DNA of 6,217 nucleotides from Flavobacteriales bacterium. Lineage in GTDB: Bacteria > Bacteroidota > Bacteroidia > Flavobacteriales > Flavobacteriaceae. Where the stretch lies: NCBI GenBank assembly GCA_003229235.1, contig QIIH01000171.1:1-6217 (forward strand), given 5' to 3'. Under the pieces are notes generated by a model. It saw only the letters and a program-made list of their open reading frames with translations, did no database searches and was not told where the DNA came from. How positions within the stretch are numbered: position 1 is the first letter of the stretch; the number at the start of each line of letters is the position of its first letter. The position numbers were made by a program, and so were the translations under genes. Positions 1-6,090 of this stretch are shown here, one piece after another.

Positions 1-55
1 TAATCACAAAAGCCTATTATTTATAGGTATCTTTAAATAAATAACTTATGATTTA

Positions 56-1513
56 ATGAAAGGAATTCTAAGTATAATTAACACTTTTACTACAGAAGAT
101 GCTAAAGCCTTTACGGCCTTTTTAACCAAAAAGAACCGTCGGGGCGATGCAAAAAACATTCAGCTTTTTAAGCTACTGTGGGAAGGAAATCGAGAAAAAC
201 TCGATATTAAAATTTATGGTAAACCATCTAAAAATTCGTATCACGGTTTATGTAAGCGGCTTCAGGATAGCTTGATAGAATTTGTTGCCAACTTGGGTTT
301 TGCCAAAGAGACCTCGCAAGAAATGGATACATTAAAATTTTTGCTTGCCAGTCGTATCCTTTTTGAGCAAAAACAATACGCCATAGCGCAGAAAACATTA
401 GACAAGGCAGAAGCCTTAGCACTGAGCGTAGATGCCTATGCCATATTAAACGAAATATATCACACCAAGATTCAATTTGCGCATCATAATCCGAAACATG
501 CTTTGACACAAATAATCATTAGTGCTCAGGATAACTATGAGCAATACTCTCAAGAAATTGAACTCAACATAGTATCTGCGACAATTCGAGAATCCATCCA
601 TTCGATAAAAGACAATAATATAGTAGACAGCATCAAAGATGCACTTGCATCACAAAACATTATAATAAACAACGCTCTTACATTTAAGTCACTGCATCAA
701 CTAATGAGCATAGCAGAGAGGCAGGCCAATTTAAAAAACGATTATTATACGATTTTAGCTTTTATGGAGGAATTGTATAACGTAGTTAACCTTAAAACCG
801 ACGACTTTAGTAAACATCTTTATTATAGGCTGCAATGTCATTATCTAATGGCGGTCACTTTGTTTAGAAACAAACAATTTTTATCCTCCAATAAGATTGT
901 AAAGGCAATGCGGCAATTAGGAAGTAATACAAAAACTTATTCCCAGCAACTAGCACATAAAACACTTTTGTTAGAGGCTCTCAATGCCAATTATAGTGGC
1001 GATTATAACAATGCTATTGCTATACTTTCAAAAAGTTCTGGCGAGTCGCTTTCTGTACAAATGAGTTTGGTTATGTGTTATTTCCAGCAATCACAATGGG
1101 ACAAAGCGTGGCAAATTGTTCGCTTATGGAATCACAGAGACTCTTGGTACGAAAAAAAAATGGACTGGTCTTGGATGGTACAAAAAAACATAATCGAAAT
1201 TTTATTGCTTATAGAAAGAGATAAGTTAGACCTTGTATTGGCTAGATTAAGTAGTTTTAGTCGTCGCTTTAGCAAACAACTCAAAGATGCAAATCAAGAG
1301 CGTGTGGCTACTTTTATGAAGTTGGTAGCTTATGTGTACAAGCATCCCGAGCAAATACAAACTAGTGCATTTAAGCTACGTGTTGAACAGAGCTTTAATT
1401 GGCTGGATCGCCGTGAAGAAGACCTTTTTGCCATGAGTTTTTATGCCTGGTTAAAGGCAAAAGTTAATGCCGAAAACTTATACAAAACTACTCTCAACCT
1501 TGTGCAAAATTAA
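56..1513 (+). CDS. Hypothetical helical (TPR-like) protein, 485 aa
   Basis: I do not recognise a named family. The protein is full length, has no signal peptide or membrane segment, and is probably cytoplasmic. The N-terminal ~85 residues are basic (KKNRR near 25-29, IYGKPSKNSYHGLCKRL near 53-69) and resemble the start of Bacteroidota proteins that pair a short N-terminal helical domain with a long superhelical repeat tail. The rest is almost entirely predicted helix. TPR-like spacing is clearest around 300-360 (GDYNNAIAIL, then a helix ending QSQWDKAWQIV), which suggests a protein-protein scaffold; this is inference. ATG at 56 is the first start after an in-frame TAA at 38-40. The leader is A/T-rich without a Shine-Dalgarno, and TATCTTTA at 28-35 is a 7/8 match to the Bacteroidota -7 box but has no clear -33 partner. 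The small inverted repeat CCTAT/ATAGG at 13-27 is too weak to call a terminator. Positions 1-55 hold no other gene. Certain as a gene, unsure in function. Confidence 0.85.
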   Translation: MKGILSIINTFTTEDAKAFTAFLTKKNRRGDAKNIQLFKLLWEGNREKLDIKIYGKPSKNSYHGLCKRLQDSLIEFVANLGFAKETSQEMDTLKFLLASRILFEQKQYAIAQKTLDKAEALALSVDAYAILNEIYHTKIQFAHHNPKHALTQIIISAQDNYEQYSQEIELNIVSATIRESIHSIKDNNIVDSIKDALASQNIIINNALTFKSLHQLMSIAERQANLKNDYYTILAFMEELYNVVNLKTDDFSKHLYYRLQCHYLMAVTLFRNKQFLSSNKIVKAMRQLGSNTKTYSQQLAHKTLLLEALNANYSGDYNNAIAILSKSSGESLSVQMSLVMCYFQQSQWDKAWQIVRLWNHRDSWYEKKMDWSWMVQKNIIEILLLIERDKLDLVLARLSSFSRRFSKQLKDANQERVATFMKLVAYVYKHPEQIQTSAFKLRVEQSFNWLDRREEDLFAMSFYAWLKAKVNAENLYKTTLNLVQN

Positions 1514-1520
1514 TTTTGCA
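1503..1520. repeat. 18-bp perfect palindrome over the stop codon of the helical-protein gene
   Basis: TGCAAAATTAATTTTGCA is identical to its own reverse complement and includes the TAA stop at 1511-1513. It has no spacer, so it is a poor RNA hairpin and a better candidate for a dimeric protein-binding site. Its right part contains a -7-like promoter box (see the next entry). The symmetry is seen directly; any role is inference. Confidence 0.6.
1511..1518 (+). promoter_or_regulatory. Candidate -7 box (TAATTTTG) for the DCC-family gene
   Basis: TAATTTTG matches the Bacteroidota -7 consensus TAnnTTTG at all fixed positions and lies 57 bases before the ATG at 1576. It overlaps the preceding stop codon. 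No TTTG lies at the expected -33 distance, so the promoter is tentative, and the gene may also be read through from the upstream gene. The palindrome places the same box on the minus strand (1505-1512), where no gene start follows. Confidence 0.3.
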
Positions 1521-1575
1521 TGTAATGAATAGGTTACCATTAACGACTACCGCATTATAATCAATCAACTTAACC

Positions 1576-1959
1576 ATGAAAAACCAACGTAATGACACCA
1601 TAATTTTTGACGGTGAATGCAACTTATGCAATGGCGTTGTAGGTTGGCTGCTCAAATTTGCCCCAAAAAGCCTGTTTAGTTTTGTTCCTTTTCAGTCTCC
1701 ACAAGGGCAAGAACTATTATTAGAATATGGATTTCCAACCAAATCGTTAGATACTATAATTCTGATAGATGTAAATGGCGTACACACCCATTCTGATGGC
1801 TTTTTAACAGTAATTGGCAAAATCCCTAAATGGAAGCGTTTTGCTGCCCTTCTAGCCTTTATTCCACAAATGATTAGAGACTTTATTTATGTAACTGCCT
1901 CCCGCAACCGATTTAAGTGGTTTGGGGCGTCAAAGAGTTGCACCATTAATTTTGTTTAA
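1576..1959 (+). CDS. DCC-family (DUF393) thiol-disulfide oxidoreductase-like protein
   Basis: A 127-residue protein of the DCC/DUF393 family, which is predicted to have a thioredoxin-like fold and redox activity; no substrate is established for this member. The family signature FDGECNLCN at 11-19 carries the CxxC pair (C15, C18) that would form the redox-active disulfide. Further family landmarks are S73-D74, then R101-D102 leading into an RNRFKWFG stretch (110-117), and C122, the usual C-terminal cysteine. The protein ends only five residues after C122, a little shorter than many relatives. No signal peptide is present, so it should act in the cytoplasm. It follows the helical-protein gene by 62 bases on the same strand and may be co-transcribed with it. 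Its TAA directly abuts the stop of the convergent peptidase gene. The family call is firm; the enzymatic role is family inference. Confidence 0.93.
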   Translation: MKNQRNDTIIFDGECNLCNGVVGWLLKFAPKSLFSFVPFQSPQGQELLLEYGFPTKSLDTIILIDVNGVHTHSDGFLTVIGKIPKWKRFAALLAFIPQMIRDFIYVTASRNRFKWFGASKSCTINFV

Positions 1960-4485
1960 CTACTCACTAGGTGTCCTAATCTTACTTCCTAAAAACAAGG
2001 CATTTAAAAACAGGCGATTGGTACCGTACCATGAGCCTCTAAAGTTAGGGTTGTCTGCAAAAAGCACTGCACGACCATCTCCAACAGAAGATACTACTAG
2101 CGAAGCCGAAGGCTTGACCATGTTATCCATATTATCGTCGGAGATATAACCATCGATATGCGCGTTTGGCGTATACTTGGCCACTGTGTTATAAGCACTC
2201 TTACTAGGCATCAAAAACACACCATTGTTCTTATAAACAGGCAACAAACGGTCTCTGTAACCAAATCCTAAAGGATGAGTGAGATCTAGATCTACCTCTA
2301 AAATAATCCCTCCTACTTGCTCACTTCCACGATTTTCGTTTGCATCTACATAAGGCAATCTATCTACTGTTTTAGTTGAGTCTTTGGGTTTTTCGGTAAA
2401 CTTCTCAGCAACTAATTTATTTTGAATGGCCCATCGGGTACCGCCAGCAATAGTGATTAATGTATTACCTCGTTCTGCCCATTCTTTAAGGCGTCCCTGC
2501 TGAATAGAATCCAAAGCACCATAACCCCCAGATACCATTACAATGGTGTTATATTTATCTAAATCGGCAAAGCCAAAAGTGCGCAATTGCAGTTTTGTTA
2601 TAGGCATATTAGCCCTAGTATCTAATAAATGCCAAACTTCACCAGCTTCGTACGAATTAACGCCATCGCCAATAAGCAAAGCTGCCTTAGGCATCTCTAA
2701 TGTTCTAAAATTACCACTCCCTAAATCAATTCCAGAGCTACTATAACCTGTACTTACTGCATATATAGGCACTTGAAATGTCTTTTCGGCTTCTTTAACA
2801 AAGGTATAAACCTCATCTGCCGAAAGCTTTTGCTTAGAAACGGGAATCATAATACTCCCATAATTAAACTGAGTAACGCCAGCGTGCGTTCCTATTGCGA
2901 AGGGCTTAAATGCAGACGCCACTACGATTCCGTTTTTCTGTAGATGATATAAGGCCGCAGGAGCGTTGTAGTCGTCCCAGTTAATCACATAAGCGTAGTT
3001 AGATTTAGGTACGTTCTGAGTTGTGACCAAATTGTCTGTAGAAGTCACCTCGTTCGCAGTACTAACCGCACCTTCTGCCTCGTACTTCATATTATAAAAA
3101 TTAGCAACACTCCAAGCAGAGGCATCGTAAAAAACACTGTCTCTAAACTGCGAATAGGTTTCAAAAAATGTCTGAACCATTCTTTGTTGAGGCTGCCTAG
3201 TAGGCACTACATAGCGGTCGCCATCTCGATATACTTTAATTTTATGAATCAACAATTTGTCGATAAAAGCTTTTACTCTGTTTGCATCGTATGCATCGCC
3301 AAAGCTATATCCAGCCGGGCCACCTTGCAAGGTTTTACCATTAGCCGATTTAAAAAAGTCTTGCTGATACTTTCTTAGCTGTGCCTTGTTTTCTACCGCT
3401 GCCTTTACCGTTGCAATGCTTGATATATATTGATTCCGAATGGTAAATGGGAAGGTAATTTGACCGTAATCGGTATCCTGTAAATGCCCACGAGAGCTAG
3501 CTTGCTCAAACAATAAAGCCAATCCTCCTTGTAAATCTGGATATGAAGAACCATAACCTGGGTAGGTTCCGTCGAAAGCTTCTTTGGTAAAATAAAAACT
3601 GCCTATATCATTTAAGGCCGTTTCGAAATAAGGTGCAAAGAGGTCGTTTAAATCTTCGTAATTCTCACGTGGCATAATAGGATTAAGTGACCCGATAGGC
3701 TTCATGGGTTCAAAAAAGTAATTGCTGTTAGTGCCCATTTCGTGAAAATCGGTCACTACATTTGGATACCATTTATGAAACCAAGTGAGTTTGCCTCTGC
3801 TCTCAGGGTTGATCGCCAACAACCAATCGCGATTTAAATCGAACCAATAATGATTGGTTCTGCCACGAGGCCATGCTTCAAAATGTTCGGCGTCCATGGG
3901 GTCGCTTACCAACGGATTTGCCTTAAACTGATTGACCCATTGGGTGTGTCTGTCGCGCCCATCTGGATTAATCGTAGGATCTATAAAAACAATGGCATTG
4001 TCTAAATAATTGGCCACTTCTGCTCCGTTTGAAGCTACTAAAGTATAAGCCGTTAATAAAGCGGCTTCACTACTCGATGGCTCGTTCCCATGTACGTTAT
4101 AACCCAACTGAATAAAAATTGGCAGCTCATCATAATCTGAAGGCGACTCATCAGGATTTACATAGGCCAAATGTGCCTGTTTGATTTGCTCGATGTTATT
4201 TAATTTATCTGGAGTAGTTACTGTGAGTATAACTAGTTTACGGCCTTCGTGGGTTTTGCCATACTGCTCTATACTCGCACGGGGAGACAATTCTGCCAGT
4301 TTGGTAAAGTAAGCAACAATCATATCGTGTCGCGTATGCTGTTCCCCTATTGGATATCCTAAAAATTGTTCTGGCGAAGGAATCGCAGCATCAAAAGGGC
4401 CTTTATCTTTTAAAAAATAATCTTGAGCGATGGTCGGCGCGCTTACAAATAGCATGAGTGCAAACAAGAGAAAGCGAGAAATCAT
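1960..4485 (-). CDS. Exported M14-family zinc carboxypeptidase-like protein with C-terminal GATase1-like domain
   Basis: A predicted secreted or periplasmic metallopeptidase of family M14, which typically removes C-terminal residues from peptides. Residues 1-20 form a signal peptide (hydrophobic 5-15, likely cleavage TIA|Q at 20/21). The M14 catalytic domain spans about 50-370. Zinc ligands are H132 and E135 (the HGNE of an HxxE motif) and H248 (in DFHEMG). NPDGR at 173-177 and DLNRDW at 216-221 correspond to the substrate-binding Asn/Arg region of carboxypeptidase A, and E327 in LLFEQAS is the likely catalytic glutamate. All key residues are present, so activity is expected. From about 598 to the end the sequence resembles a class I glutamine-amidotransferase-like alpha/beta domain (ALLIGDG, IVMVSGGYGA, LITIAGG, then VLFADNPNFRG) but lacks the nucleophilic cysteine elbow, so it is probably structural or binding. 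At 841 residues it is far longer than a bare M14 domain of about 300. ATG at 4483-4485 is supported by the signal peptide that follows. A terminator separates it from the gene upstream. Substrate unknown. Confidence 0.93.
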   Translation of the reverse strand: MISRFLLFALMLFVSAPTIAQDYFLKDKGPFDAAIPSPEQFLGYPIGEQHTRHDMIVAYFTKLAELSPRASIEQYGKTHEGRKLVILTVTTPDKLNNIEQIKQAHLAYVNPDESPSDYDELPIFIQLGYNVHGNEPSSSEAALLTAYTLVASNGAEVANYLDNAIVFIDPTINPDGRDRHTQWVNQFKANPLVSDPMDAEHFEAWPRGRTNHYWFDLNRDWLLAINPESRGKLTWFHKWYPNVVTDFHEMGTNSNYFFEPMKPIGSLNPIMPRENYEDLNDLFAPYFETALNDIGSFYFTKEAFDGTYPGYGSSYPDLQGGLALLFEQASSRGHLQDTDYGQITFPFTIRNQYISSIATVKAAVENKAQLRKYQQDFFKSANGKTLQGGPAGYSFGDAYDANRVKAFIDKLLIHKIKVYRDGDRYVVPTRQPQQRMVQTFFETYSQFRDSVFYDASAWSVANFYNMKYEAEGAVSTANEVTSTDNLVTTQNVPKSNYAYVINWDDYNAPAALYHLQKNGIVVASAFKPFAIGTHAGVTQFNYGSIMIPVSKQKLSADEVYTFVKEAEKTFQVPIYAVSTGYSSSGIDLGSGNFRTLEMPKAALLIGDGVNSYEAGEVWHLLDTRANMPITKLQLRTFGFADLDKYNTIVMVSGGYGALDSIQQGRLKEWAERGNTLITIAGGTRWAIQNKLVAEKFTEKPKDSTKTVDRLPYVDANENRGSEQVGGIILEVDLDLTHPLGFGYRDRLLPVYKNNGVFLMPSKSAYNTVAKYTPNAHIDGYISDDNMDNMVKPSASLVVSSVGDGRAVLFADNPNFRGSWYGTNRLFLNALFLGSKIRTPSE

Positions 4486-4515
4486 AATTTTGGTTTGGTT
4501 AGGAGTGGTTTAACT

Positions 4516-4523
4516 GCAAGGTA
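4516..4523 (-). promoter_or_regulatory. Candidate -7 box for the M14 peptidase gene
   Basis: On the minus strand this reads TACCTTGC, followed by A. It resembles the flavobacterial form TACCTTTGC with one T missing. It lies 30 bases before the peptidase ATG and directly after the T-tract of the upstream terminator. No TTTG is found at the proper -33 distance, because the terminator hairpin occupies that position. Tentative. Confidence 0.3.
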
Positions 4524-4524
4524 C

Positions 4525-4583
4525 AAAAAACACCGCCTCCTATATTCCTAAATTTGGTATTTAAGAATCCCAGAAGACGGTGT
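4525..4583 (-). terminator. Intrinsic terminator of the toroid-protein gene
   Basis: In the minus-strand transcript, 26 bases after the stop codon, 12 bases (4583-4572) pair with 12 bases (4541-4530): ACACCGTCTTCT against AGGAGGCGGTGT, using G-U pairs. After a small internal loop (GGG against AT), a second 10-bp helix forms (4568-4559 with 4553-4544, one G-U pair) closed by a five-base loop, ACCAA. The structure is followed immediately by a run of six T (4530-4525). The G-U pairs would be A-C mismatches in a plus-strand RNA, and no T-tract follows on that strand. The terminator therefore works for leftward transcription and uncouples the toroid gene from the M14 gene. Confidence 0.85.
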
Positions 4584-4608
4584 ACATCCAACCAAAAAAT
4601 ATAAAAAA

Positions 4609-5913
4609 CTACTCTCCTACCTTACTTAAGAAAGCAATATCGTTTTCGACAGTTAATAGTAACAAACTTGTTGCAGTACAAAACACTGGGCTTGTAATAC
4701 AGTGGTGTCCGTTCCAGCTACCATCGCTATTTTGAATTTTTAAAATACGTCCGCTCATATCGTCGTACCAGTTAATCCAGCTATCATCATTATTTACAAT
4801 AAGAGATTCGCCAGTTTGCAAAAAGCTTAAAAACTCTTCGCCTCCGTTGTTTCCAAAACCGGACATTACGCCTTTATCTTGAGCTAGTTTTTTTGCAGAT
4901 TCGTATACATTATAAGAAGTTGCAATGCCTTGTGCTTTGCCTTCGAGCATACCCGCTATAACCAGATTATCGGCGTTTACTGGCGCATCTTCTGCTAGTT
5001 TTCCTTCGGCCTTGGCCTTTTGGATTAATTCTTTCGCCTTGCGTGCATCTTTTGCGCTTGCTCTAGTACTATTACTTACAGCATAAAGCATAATGCCAGC
5101 ACCTTCGTCGGTTTTTACCGAATTGTCATCTACATTAAAATTATCTTTTTGATAATTTTTAGCACGCTCTAACACTTCCTGATCTACATCTGCCCCAACA
5201 GCATCTGCAGATTCTAAAGCAGAATTAGCCAAACCACTTTGTAATACGCCAGCCCAACCGGCTCCAGATTGTTTTCCGCTTGCATCTGTACCATCCTGGA
5301 TTTTTGCAACACAAATATCTAAGGCACGGGTGATGCGTTTTTTATCGGCTCCTTTAAAGTCGCGATCTAACAAATTAGACAAAAATTGAGCGGCTAAAAC
5401 AGCATCTATGTTTTCTCCAAGTTTTGTTTGAATTTGTGTTCCGCGTACAGCGGTGATAAAAGGACTGTTTTTAGGCGAATTCTCTATTGTCTCAAGCATA
5501 TAACTCACAGCAGCAGACAATTGTTTTGAGTATGTTCCCTTTTTTAATGTAGTACCGCTTCGTACCAAAGCCATAGCAACCATAGCTGTAGTTGCAGGGT
5601 CTGCCTTAACCGCAAGCGGATCTAGAACTTCTTGACGTGAATGAGTTCCGGCTCCATAACCTCCGTTTGCTAATTGAGAGTTAGACAACCATGCAAGCCC
5701 ATCATTAATAGAAAGCACTATGTTTTCGTTATTCTTATACATACTAAAATCTTTAGAAGATTGCTCTCCCATAATTGTCATAAATACACAACCATCTATT
5801 GGCTCTAAAGTTCTAATTGCGATCTCTTCTGAATCGGTATTGTTGTCAAAAACAAAGGGAGTGACTGCCAAAATACTGAGAGGAATGATCCAAAATAATA
5901 CACTGTGTTTCAT
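4609..5913 (-). CDS. Exported or membrane-anchored prenyltransferase/squalene-cyclase-like toroid repeat protein
   Basis: A 434-residue protein whose helical repeats resemble the alpha/alpha toroid of prenyltransferase and squalene-cyclase families. Residues 5-22 are a hydrophobic segment after a short basic start. No clear signal peptidase site follows, so it is either a signal peptide or an N-terminal anchor. QW-like repeat ends are visible at Q80-G89 (QLANGGYGAG), Q206 to W220 (ending GAGW) and Q394-W400 (QNSDGSW). TQIQTKLG near 159-166 and GGEEFLSFLQTGESL in the C-terminal third resemble a group of uncharacterised exported toroid proteins known mainly from planctomycetes and Bacteroidota. 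The acid motif DxDD of squalene-hopene cyclase is absent, and at 434 residues it is much shorter than those enzymes (about 630), so I do not call it a cyclase. C405 and C412, in HHCITSPVFC, could form a disulfide after export. The gene has its own promoter and terminator, so it is probably monocistronic. Function unknown. Confidence 0.85.
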   Translation of the reverse strand: MKHSVLFWIIPLSILAVTPFVFDNNTDSEEIAIRTLEPIDGCVFMTIMGEQSSKDFSMYKNNENIVLSINDGLAWLSNSQLANGGYGAGTHSRQEVLDPLAVKADPATTAMVAMALVRSGTTLKKGTYSKQLSAAVSYMLETIENSPKNSPFITAVRGTQIQTKLGENIDAVLAAQFLSNLLDRDFKGADKKRITRALDICVAKIQDGTDASGKQSGAGWAGVLQSGLANSALESADAVGADVDQEVLERAKNYQKDNFNVDDNSVKTDEGAGIMLYAVSNSTRASAKDARKAKELIQKAKAEGKLAEDAPVNADNLVIAGMLEGKAQGIATSYNVYESAKKLAQDKGVMSGFGNNGGEEFLSFLQTGESLIVNNDDSWINWYDDMSGRILKIQNSDGSWNGHHCITSPVFCTATSLLLLTVENDIAFLSKVGE

Positions 5914-5935
5914 CTTTTATTAATTTTATTTGACT

Positions 5936-5965
5936 CGAATGTAGTAGCATATCTTGAATAACAAA
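5936..5965 (-). promoter_or_regulatory. Bacteroidota-type promoter of the toroid-protein gene
   Basis: Read on the minus strand, TTTG (5965-5962) is followed after 18 bases by TACATTCG (5943-5936), a 7/8 match to TAnnTTTG. The spacing is typical for this phylum. The -7 box ends 22 bases before the ATG at 5913, and the leader is A-rich (AATAAAATTAATAAAAG) with no Shine-Dalgarno. Confidence 0.6.
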
Positions 5966-5974
5966 ACAGGCTTT

Positions 5975-6005
5975 GAGTAAACTGGGGTTTATAATGAGTT
6001 AACTG
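5975..6005. repeat. Direct repeat TGAGTWAACTG, possible operator in the divergent region
   Basis: GAGTAAACTG (5975-5984) and GAGTTAACTG (5996-6005), each preceded by T, differ at one position and are offset by 21 bases, about two helical turns. The second copy contains the perfect palindrome AGTTAACT. They lie just upstream of the toroid-gene promoter and about 60 bases upstream of the rightward -7 box. The geometry suits an activator or repressor bound on one DNA face. The repeat is seen; its function is inference. Confidence 0.4.
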
Positions 6006-6040
6006 TTCTGATAAGTGAGGGAACCATTTACAAATCAAAT

Positions 6041-6071
6041 TTTAATCATTTAAGAGGTTTGACTATATTTG
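6041..6071 (+). promoter_or_regulatory. Candidate promoter of the lipoprotein gene
   Basis: TATATTTG at 6064-6071 is a perfect match to the -7 consensus TAnnTTTG and lies 19 bases before the ATG at 6091. TTTA at 6041-6044, 19 bases further upstream, is a 3/4 match to the -33 TTTG. The box sits between two copies of TTTGAC (6058-6063, 6068-6073) spaced 10 bases apart. The leader is A-rich (TAATTAAAATAACT) without a Shine-Dalgarno. Confidence 0.5.
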
Positions 6072-6090
6072 ACCAATAATTAAAATAACT

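Noticed and set aside
228..509. Minus-strand open frame of 93 codons inside the helical-protein gene
   Set aside because: It lies entirely opposite a well supported coding region, has no promoter or leader features, and its translation resembles no protein family.
2019..2031. Inverted repeat TGGTACCGTACCA, considered as terminator for the DCC gene
   Set aside because: It encodes the W-Y-G-T residues of the M14 C-terminus, has no T-tract after it, and is explained by codon choice.
1922..2149. Plus-strand open frame of 75 codons across the convergent junction
   Set aside because: It overlaps the end of the DCC gene and is antisense to the conserved C-terminus of the M14 protein; the translation has no recognisable features.
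2543..2746. Plus-strand open frames opposite the M14 gene (also 3184-3378)
   Set aside because: They are shadows of the peptidase coding sequence, whose domain motifs on the other strand are unambiguous.
4488..4599. Possible long-range pairing between GGTTGG after the toroid stop and AACCAAACC before the M14 start
   Set aside because: The match is short, low complexity and interrupted, and the terminator between them would normally keep both parts off the same transcript.
4609..5913. Squalene-hopene cyclase or terpene cyclase annotation
   Set aside because: The chain is about 200 residues too short, the DxDD motif is missing and an export segment is present; only the repeat fold is supported.
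5720..5923. Plus-strand open frame opposite the start of the toroid gene
   Set aside because: It covers the start codon and signal segment of the minus-strand gene and has no independent support.
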